A stretch of DNA of 64,000 nt from Halomonas sp. GD1P12. Its GTDB lineage: Bacteria > Pseudomonadota > Gammaproteobacteria > Pseudomonadales > Halomonadaceae. The DNA is taken from NCBI RefSeq assembly GCF_025725645.1, contig NZ_CP107007.1:372001-436000 (forward strand). Reading direction: 5' to 3'. The notes beneath the pieces were generated by a model that was not told the origin of the DNA, did no database searches, and saw only the letters and a list, made by a program, of their open reading frames with translations. The position numbers and the translations under genes were made by a program. Every line of letters begins with the position of its first letter. The stretch's first letter is position 1. This document shows positions 58,304 through 64,000 of this stretch, in pieces.

Positions 58304-59346
58304 CAAGGCGATGATCTCGGCCAACGCGGGGTATGCAGGGTCTCGATCAAGTGCTCTGGCAACTGCTCGAGGGCGACCACTCGTTGAACACTCCCCGCGC
58401 GCACAGCTTCCTGGTTCATGCCGTAAATCACTGAGCTCGCCTCGTCCTGAGCGATCGTCATGCCACCGGCAAGGCGGATGGCGTTCATGCCCTGCACACC
58501 GTCACGCCCCATGCCGGTCAGAATGATACCCACGGCATCCGGGCCGTAAACCTCCGCCACGCTGCTCAGGAGGGTGTCGCAGCTGGGGTGATAAATCGAC
58601 CCCGGCGGGCTCGGGAGAAGCTTGAACGTATGGTCCGCGGTAATCTCTAAATCGCTTTCCGAAGGTGACAGATAAATGCACCCGGGCTTCAAGTGATCCC
58701 CGTCACGGGCCACGTTGACCGGTAGCGTGCAGATAGTGGCCAACCACTGAGCCATACCTTCGATGAAACCGGGGCTGATATGCTGAGCGATGACGATCGG
58801 CGCAATGAAATCGGTCGGTAACCGGCTGAGCAGGCGCGCCAGTGCCTGAGGGCCGCCCGTCGAGCAGGCGATCGCCACGATGCGTTGGAATGCCCGCAGC
58901 GGCGCAGTTGTGTTGGGCAGAAGCGAGCATGGCGTCATGGCGCGCCGGCGCATGCGGGTGATGACGGCGACACCGGACAAGAGCCGGATACGCTCGACCA
59001 GCCGTTGGGCATCCTCGCCATCAAAGGCAGGCTTGCCGATCACTTCCAGCGCGCCCAACTCAAGTGCCTGGCAGGCGGCTTGTGCCTCGAAGCGTTCGCT
59101 GACCACCAGAATCGGTAGCGCCTTGGTGTGCATGATCTCCTTGATCGCCGCCAAACCATCCATGACCGGCATCGAGAGATCCATGGTCATGATGTGAGGT
59201 GCCAGCCGGCGGGCGAGCATGACCGCTTCCTGCCCATTGGAGCCCTCGCCCACGATCTCGATGTCGTTTTCGCGGGCAAGGATATGGCGCAACACGTCTC
59301 GCGCCACGGGGCTGTCGTCGACGATTACCACCCGGATTGCACTCAT
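58303..59346 (-). CDS. cheB: CheB methylesterase response regulator
   Basis: A 347-residue protein: receiver (VVIVDDSPVARDVL, Asp in ITMDLSMPVMDG, GKPAFDGED) and methylesterase (IACSTGGPQALARLL with the catalytic Ser, APIVIAQHISPGF with His, GIILTGMGRDG with Asp). It demethylates the receptor when phosphorylated, giving adaptation. 19 bases after the MCP gene. Confidence 0.95.
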   Translation of the reverse strand: MSAIRVVIVDDSPVARDVLRHILARENDIEIVGEGSNGQEAVMLARRLAPHIMTMDLSMPVMDGLAAIKEIMHTKALPILVVSERFEAQAACQALELGALEVIGKPAFDGEDAQRLVERIRLLSGVAVITRMRRRAMTPCSLLPNTTAPLRAFQRIVAIACSTGGPQALARLLSRLPTDFIAPIVIAQHISPGFIEGMAQWLATICTLPVNVARDGDHLKPGCIYLSPSESDLEITADHTFKLLPSPPGSIYHPSCDTLLSSVAEVYGPDAVGIILTGMGRDGVQGMNAIRLAGGMTIAQDEASSVIYGMNQEAVRAGSVQRVVALEQLPEHLIETLHTPRWPRSSP

Positions 59347-59365
59347 GGTTGGGTTCCTGGACGCG

Positions 59366-61378
59366 CTACGTGAGCTCCGTGGTGGACGAGTCGAGCCTGA
59401 ACTCCTGCACGAGTTCGTTGAGCTCGGCGGACATGCGAATCATTTCCTGACTGATATCGGTGATATGGCGTACCGACTGGGCGTTGCGGGCGCTGGCCGT
59501 ATCGATATCACGTAGCGCCGTCACGACCTGGCTGCTGGCGGTTTTTTGCTGTTGTGTCGAAAGCGATATCTGTTGAGCCGCATTGCTGGTCTGACTGGCG
59601 GCCTTGAGTACCGCATCAAGATCCTGTGCCGTGGTTTGACTGACGTCCACGCCCTGCTCAATCGACGCCGCGCCTTTTTCCGACGCTACGACCAAACGGC
59701 TGATGGCGTGCTGAATTTCCTCGGTATGGACTTCGATTTCCTGGGTGGAGTCGGTCACACTGTCGGCCAGTCGACGGATCTCGTTGGCCACTACCGAAAA
59801 GCGTCGCCCGGAGTCACCGGCGCTTGAGGCCTCGAGTGCGGCGTTGAAGGCGATCAGTTTGGTTTGCGCAGCCAATGTGTTGATGAGCTCCATCACCTTG
59901 CTGATCTGCTTTGATTTCGCGCCCAATGCGACGATTTCCGCCAGGCTCTGTTCGCTGTCACTACTAATCTCCTGCATTTTCGACTGCAGAAGCTCCATGG
60001 CCCTTGCGCCTTTACGGCTGCGCTCGAGGGTCTGGTTGGCGACATCCACCACCGACCCGGAATGATCGGCGATCTGCGTGGATGAGGTTGAAAGCTCCTC
60101 CATGGTGGAGGTGATTTCCGCCACCGACGAGGCCATTTGCTCGACCGCGGCGGCCATGGTCTGGTCGGCTTCGACGCCCATGTCACCGTGTTTTACGCCG
60201 GAAAGCCCGGCGGTCTGTGCTAACCGATCCGCGACGGAGTTGAGCGCCAGGGCATTGCTGGAAACGGCGGTCATGGCGCGGGCCAGGCGCTCCAGTAGTT
60301 CGTTGGTTTGATCGGCCAGGTCACCCAGTTCGGCGCGGTCGTCGGTTTCGACGCGGCGGGTAAGGTCAAGGCTTAGCGTGATCTCCTTGAGTTGACGCTG
60401 AAAGCGCGTCAAGGGGCGCAGTAGCCTTACGGTTAGCGGATAGAGCAATAAAAGCCCGATCAGCAAAATCAAAAGCCCCCAGCCGGTCGAGGCTAGAAAA
60501 CGCAGTTGTGCGGCCTTGACGTATTCGTGCTTGTCCACCTCGATCATCAAATAGCGCCCAAGCTCCGGCACCCAGCGCGTGGCGGTGAGATAGGCAGTAC
60601 CGTCGCGAAGGACCTCTTCGACCCTGGTGCCGCTACCTGGCGCAGTGGGCAGCGAAACGGTGGTGCTGGCGTCTGAGGTGCCCTCTGCACTATTGACGGT
60701 GATTTCGCCCGTGTCGTCCAGTAGCGCCGCGTGGCCCGTCTCGCCCAGCGTAAAGTCTTCGATCAGTCGGGCCATTTGATCGAGATTCAGCGCCGCCCCG
60801 GCAACGACCAGCGGGCGTCCGTTGGGCGCCAGCGCGTCACTGCGAAAATTGAGGAAGACGAAACTGTCGCCCGGGGTGAAGGTGTCGCTGTCCAGGTTGA
60901 GGTTGTAGGGCGCTTCGCTATCGGTGAACTCGTAATACCAGCGGTCGTCGCTGGCGGGGCCTTCGAGCGAGCGTTGCAGAAGCTCGCCATCACGGTACTG
61001 AAAGTAATAGGCGCCGACCGGTGACTGTACGGCAAAAAAGAGCAGATCCGCCTGAAGTTGATCGACCGTGCGTGACAGGTAGCCGGCAACCGCGTCCTGT
61101 TCGGTCGCCGGCAATCCATCGCGTACCCACTGCTCCAATACGTAGCTATCGGCCACACTCTCGGAAACCGCGAGAGAAGGGCTCAAGCGGAGCACCAAGC
61201 GTGTAGCCAGCGCCTCGACCTGTTGAGGTAACTCCTCGTCGATGAGCTGCTCGAAACGCGCCTGCGTCTGTGTACGAGCTTGCAAGTACAGCGCCAGAAG
61301 CAGTGTCAGCGTCATCACGGTGGCAAAGGAGAGAAACTGTCTCAAACTCAGGGGCAGGGATTTCCAGCGTGCCTTCAT
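59366..61378 (-). CDS. Methyl-accepting chemotaxis receptor
   Basis: A 670-residue receptor, first gene of the chemosensory operon. Membrane helix 1 is at about 14-32 and helix 2 at about 300-325, enclosing a large Cache-type periplasmic domain. A HAMP domain follows and then a signalling coiled coil whose tip reads LIAFNAALEASSAGDSGRRFSVVANEIRRLADS. The tip departs from the usual EAARAGEQGRGFAVVA. There is no C-terminal NWETF-type pentapeptide, so the CheR and CheB here must bind it another way. Ligand unknown. Confidence 0.93.
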   Translation of the reverse strand: MKARWKSLPLSLRQFLSFATVMTLTLLLALYLQARTQTQARFEQLIDEELPQQVEALATRLVLRLSPSLAVSESVADSYVLEQWVRDGLPATEQDAVAGYLSRTVDQLQADLLFFAVQSPVGAYYFQYRDGELLQRSLEGPASDDRWYYEFTDSEAPYNLNLDSDTFTPGDSFVFLNFRSDALAPNGRPLVVAGAALNLDQMARLIEDFTLGETGHAALLDDTGEITVNSAEGTSDASTTVSLPTAPGSGTRVEEVLRDGTAYLTATRWVPELGRYLMIEVDKHEYVKAAQLRFLASTGWGLLILLIGLLLLYPLTVRLLRPLTRFQRQLKEITLSLDLTRRVETDDRAELGDLADQTNELLERLARAMTAVSSNALALNSVADRLAQTAGLSGVKHGDMGVEADQTMAAAVEQMASSVAEITSTMEELSTSSTQIADHSGSVVDVANQTLERSRKGARAMELLQSKMQEISSDSEQSLAEIVALGAKSKQISKVMELINTLAAQTKLIAFNAALEASSAGDSGRRFSVVANEIRRLADSVTDSTQEIEVHTEEIQHAISRLVVASEKGAASIEQGVDVSQTTAQDLDAVLKAASQTSNAAQQISLSTQQQKTASSQVVTALRDIDTASARNAQSVRHITDISQEMIRMSAELNELVQEFRLDSSTTELT

Positions 61379-61752
61379 CCGGGCGGGGCTCCAAAAGGGT
61401 CGAGCGGCAAGCGATGACCAAAGAGGTGGTAATAAGTGATTAGTTCCATAGTACCGCTAAATGCATTGAGCGCTATAGCCACTGAGCGCGCTTTGAACGG
61501 CCAATTTTGTGAATTAATGTGAAACATCGAAAAAAGCGTAAGCTCATAACTCGATTCAATAGTTGTACAATGACGGCCTTCACTGGATGGGCAGGCTCAG
61601 GAGTCAGTTGGGCTTTTGAAGCAAAATATCGCTTATAAACAGTGTCAGAAAGGCTTTTTGCTGGCGTGGGTAGCGCATAATTATTTTGACAAAAGTGATA
61701 CAATCGAATAATTTATGACGGTCAAAATGACATCTTTGCAGAGGAAGCAATC
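61379..61752. promoter_or_regulatory. Divergent gap with strong sigma-70 promoter
   Basis: The gap between the MCP gene and the rightward gene at 61753. The right part has TTGACA (61686-61691), 17 bases, TAATTT (61709-61714), a near-consensus promoter for the rightward gene. TTTTGAC (61684-61690) and GTCAAAA (61721-61727) form an inverted pair around the -10, possibly an operator. The ribosome site is AGAGGAAG before ATG 61753. The left part presumably holds the promoter of the chemosensory operon; I see no strong match. Confidence 0.7.
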
Positions 61753-62682
61753 ATGTTGTCACTCTCACACCGGACGACCCTGAGCGTTCTTCGCTCGGTT
61801 GCGGCCCAGCACCACAAGGCGAAGCATACGGACATGCTGCCCTGTGTCGGCACGCCGGAACGCGCCGGACTGGCTCACGCGATTGGCCACCTGCTCGGTA
61901 CCCAAAAGCTGACGCTGGCGGACACCGCCATCACGCTTGACGAGTGGGCCGGTGCCATTGCCGAACACGCGGACATCGAGTATTTAAACCTGTTCGACAC
62001 CACGCCTAACGCGTTTTGTAACCGCCTGCAGCGTTCGTATCGGCACGTCGGCGCGGCGCTGGCCCAGGAGGCCCAGTCGCTCAAAGCGTTTTTGGAGCTT
62101 TCCACCTCCAGCGAGCGCACGCTGATTAGCTGGCTCTCATTGCAGACCGTATCCGGCTTCATGCTCGGCGCGCTGCTACCCCAGGCGGGCGGCTGGCAAA
62201 CGCGCTCACTTTTCGAAAGCGCTGGCGCGCTTTGGGAGCTCAATGCCGGTGACGTCGTGGCCACCGATAGCCAGCGCTGGTGCCAACTCGCCCAACGCCT
62301 GCCGTCACTGCCCGCTGGCATCACCGCGATCGCCACCTCACCGCTGGATGCCGCCACCTGGCAGGCATTAAAGGAGAAGGGCGTGGCGCATATCGTCGAG
62401 CTTTACAGCGAGCCTGCGCTGGGCGTGATCGCCGCACGGCGCTCTCAGGCAGAGGCATTCGAGCTTCTGTCGCACTGGCACCCGACCGAAAGCAACGACT
62501 ATCTTCTGTGCCTGGCCAAAGGCAGCGTGGCGCGAGAAGTCAGGCTTGGACAACCCATCGCCTGGACCGGTGCTCGCAACTTCAAGCCGGTCGAGTCCGA
62601 ACCGCTCACCCCTCAGGCGCTTCCCCTTTGGGCAAGCCGGTCGGCGAATCAAAGGTCGCTTCAGGATGCGACAGCCGCGTAA
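61753..62682 (+). CDS. Unrecognised 309-residue protein
   Basis: An intact soluble-looking protein with no signal peptide. I cannot place it in a family with confidence. The stretch VAHIVELYSEPALGVIAARR (about residue 212-231) faintly resembles the YGSTE region of adenylate-forming enzymes, but the expected P-loop motif is not found. It has the clearest sigma-70 promoter in the window and normal codon use, so it is probably expressed. Convergent with the ATP-grasp gene, with only 16 bases between stops. Confidence 0.75.
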   Translation: MLSLSHRTTLSVLRSVAAQHHKAKHTDMLPCVGTPERAGLAHAIGHLLGTQKLTLADTAITLDEWAGAIAEHADIEYLNLFDTTPNAFCNRLQRSYRHVGAALAQEAQSLKAFLELSTSSERTLISWLSLQTVSGFMLGALLPQAGGWQTRSLFESAGALWELNAGDVVATDSQRWCQLAQRLPSLPAGITAIATSPLDAATWQALKEKGVAHIVELYSEPALGVIAARRSQAEAFELLSHWHPTESNDYLLCLAKGSVAREVRLGQPIAWTGARNFKPVESEPLTPQALPLWASRSANQRSLQDATAA

Positions 62683-62698
62683 GCCGTTATTGTGGGAG

Positions 62699-63865
62699 TT
62701 AAATGATCGCGTGGGGCACGAAGCAGGACGAATCCTTGGTAATGCGCCCCACATCTTCGCGAATGCCCATGCCGCAGGCGCGATCACCGACTACCCAACT
62801 GCCCACCAGCGCATGATATTGGCCGAAACGCGGCATCGGGTGGTAGGCCTGGCGAATCCAGGGGCTATCCACGTAGGGCCCGGCCACGTCCTCGAACGCT
62901 CCATCGTTGGTTTTGAGCTGAACGTTACTTCCCTCGCGAGAGAAAAACGGCTTGCGCACCCAGCCAGGTGCTAGTGGCTTCTCGTCCGGTTTTTCGAAGT
63001 AGGCGGGCAGCAGGTTAGGGTGATCCGGATACTCTTCCCATAAAAGTGGCAGAATCCCCTTGTTGGAGAGCACCGCCTTCCAGGGCGGCTCGAACCAGTG
63101 GGTGGCAAGCTCGGGAATAATTCTGCCGAATTCCTCCTGGGCCAGCTCCTCCCAAGGGTAGAGCTTGAACAGTGCCTTGATCGGCGCGTTGTCCAGATCC
63201 ACGAAGTAGTCGCAGCCGGGCTGAACGCCGATATCCTCGGTATGGATGAACGGCGCCTTGAGTCCGGCCTGTACGGCGATATCCTGCAGGTAGTGAACCG
63301 TAGCACGCTCCTCGACGTTATCCTTGATGCAGGAGAAGTGGAGCGTGTTATCACTCAAACGCTGGCCGATATGCGCCAGCGCCCCTAAAAGCTTCTCCTG
63401 AATCGAGTTGAACTGATCCGCGTGGCGCGGGATCAGCCCCTGCTCGATCGCCTGCTCGAGCCACACCCACTGAAAGATGCCCGCCTCATAGAGTGAGGTG
63501 GGTGTGTCGTAGTTGAGCTCCAGCAGTTTGGCCGGCCCATCGCCTGCGTAAGCGAAATCCATGCGTCCATAAAGATGGGGCTGGCCCGCGCGCCAGGAAT
63601 CGAAAATGGCGTCCCACATGAATTCCGGAATGCTCAAACGCTGCATCAGGGCGTTGGAGTGACACACCTTGTCCACCAGCGCCATGCACATCTCGTGAAG
63701 CTCCTCGGTCGGGGCTTCGATGTCGCGCTCTACCTGTTCCAGGGTGAACTGGTAGTAAGCGCTCTCTTTCCAGTAGGGTTCGCCGTCGATGGTATGAAAA
63801 TGAAACCCCAGCTCCTGGGCCAGGGTTTTCCACTGCGCGCGCTCCTTGATCTCGACTCTGAGCAT
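62699..63865 (-). CDS. Glutathionylspermidine synthase-like ATP-grasp protein (YgiC type)
   Basis: A 388-residue protein of the GSP-synthase C-terminal family. PAKLLELNYDTPTSLYEAGIFQWVWLE, CIKDNVEERATVHYLQDIA, PIKALFKLYPWEEL and VRKPFFSREGSNV are motifs of the family's ATP-grasp ligase. YgiC/YjfC proteins lack the amidase domain of true glutathionylspermidine synthetase, and the substrate is not known. Five bases separate it from the upstream YgiB-like gene on the same strand, the E. coli ygiB-ygiC order. Confidence 0.88.
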   Translation of the reverse strand: MLRVEIKERAQWKTLAQELGFHFHTIDGEPYWKESAYYQFTLEQVERDIEAPTEELHEMCMALVDKVCHSNALMQRLSIPEFMWDAIFDSWRAGQPHLYGRMDFAYAGDGPAKLLELNYDTPTSLYEAGIFQWVWLEQAIEQGLIPRHADQFNSIQEKLLGALAHIGQRLSDNTLHFSCIKDNVEERATVHYLQDIAVQAGLKAPFIHTEDIGVQPGCDYFVDLDNAPIKALFKLYPWEELAQEEFGRIIPELATHWFEPPWKAVLSNKGILPLLWEEYPDHPNLLPAYFEKPDEKPLAPGWVRKPFFSREGSNVQLKTNDGAFEDVAGPYVDSPWIRQAYHPMPRFGQYHALVGSWVVGDRACGMGIREDVGRITKDSSCFVPHAII

Positions 63866-63870
63866 GAAGG

Positions 63871-64000
63871 TCAGGAACCCCAGCCGCCGCGGGCGGAGGA
63901 GCGTGAGCCGAAGCCGCTGCGCTGGGTTGCCTGGCGGCTCTGCATCGCCGAGGTGCGCATGGTTTGTTGACGCTGGTTGACGCGCTGGCTGGCCTGGTTG
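63871..64000 (-). CDS. C-terminal end of a YgiB-like (DUF1190) protein, cut by window
   Basis: On the minus strand the frame is open from the window edge to TGA at 63871-63873. The visible 42 residues are Gln-, Arg- and Ser-rich (NQASQRVNQRQQTMRTSAMQ, then QRSGFGSRSSARGGWGS). The Gly/Ser/Arg-rich tail and its place directly before a ygiC-type gene match the YgiB/DUF1190 lipoprotein family. The 5' end lies beyond 64000. Confidence 0.7.
   Translation of the reverse strand, partial: NQASQRVNQRQQTMRTSAMQSRQATQRSGFGSRSSARGGWGS

Overview
The window is GC-rich DNA from an aerobic, motile or surface-associated gammaproteobacterium. The gene set fits Halomonas or a close Halomonadaceae relative: fdo-type selenocysteine formate dehydrogenase, phosphatidylcholine synthase, a MocR regulator, codBA, preAT/hydantoinase and several c-di-GMP proteins. 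That assignment is an inference from gene content and composition; no 16S gene is present.

Layout. (1) 1-14.3 kb is a type I-E CRISPR-Cas locus: array 1 (22 intact repeats plus 2 decayed ones), a hicAB toxin-antitoxin pair, cas3-cse1-cse2-cas7e-cas5e-cas6e-cas1-cas2, then array 2 (26 good repeats plus 1 decayed). Both arrays read rightward and have homologous leaders. Their repeats differ only in the hairpin loop. (2) 14.5-24.7 kb is a mixed set: a uracil-DNA glycosylase-like protein, phosphatidylcholine synthase, a MocR regulator beside a GNAT/rhodanese pair, lumazine synthase under an FMN riboswitch, a YbaK deacylase, cytosine deaminase and permease, an iron-siderophore binding protein with a Fur-box candidate, and a methyltransferase. 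(3) 24.7-32 kb encodes reductive pyrimidine catabolism: preT, preA, dihydropyrimidinase, beta-ureidopropionase and a divergent NCS1 permease. (4) 32-41.3 kb is a selenocysteine island on the minus strand: fdoG (in-frame TGA with a SECIS-like hairpin), fdoH, fdoI, fdhE, selA, selB and tRNA-Sec. (5) 41.5-51.8 kb holds a LysR regulator, a GGDEF-EAL protein, a CobW-type GTPase and molybdenum-cofactor genes (moaA, moeA twice, mobA, moaB). The enzyme in (4) needs this cofactor. (6) 51.8-61.4 kb is an alternative, Wsp-like chemosensory operon: MCP, CheB, CheR-TPR, CheA-REC hybrid, a lone receiver, an Hpt-REC-REC-GGDEF cyclase, CheW and a CheW-like protein. It is predicted to give a c-di-GMP output. 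(7) The right edge carries an unrecognised protein behind a strong sigma-70 promoter and a YgiC/YgiB-like pair, the latter cut by the window edge.

The observation I would check first is at 2.4-2.7 kb. The last standard spacer of array 1, flanked by a decayed repeat, matches 8 of 8 seed bases with the hicA promoter next door. The arrangement recalls CRISPR-repressed toxin modules (CreTA). It is a hypothesis from a short match, not a demonstrated system.
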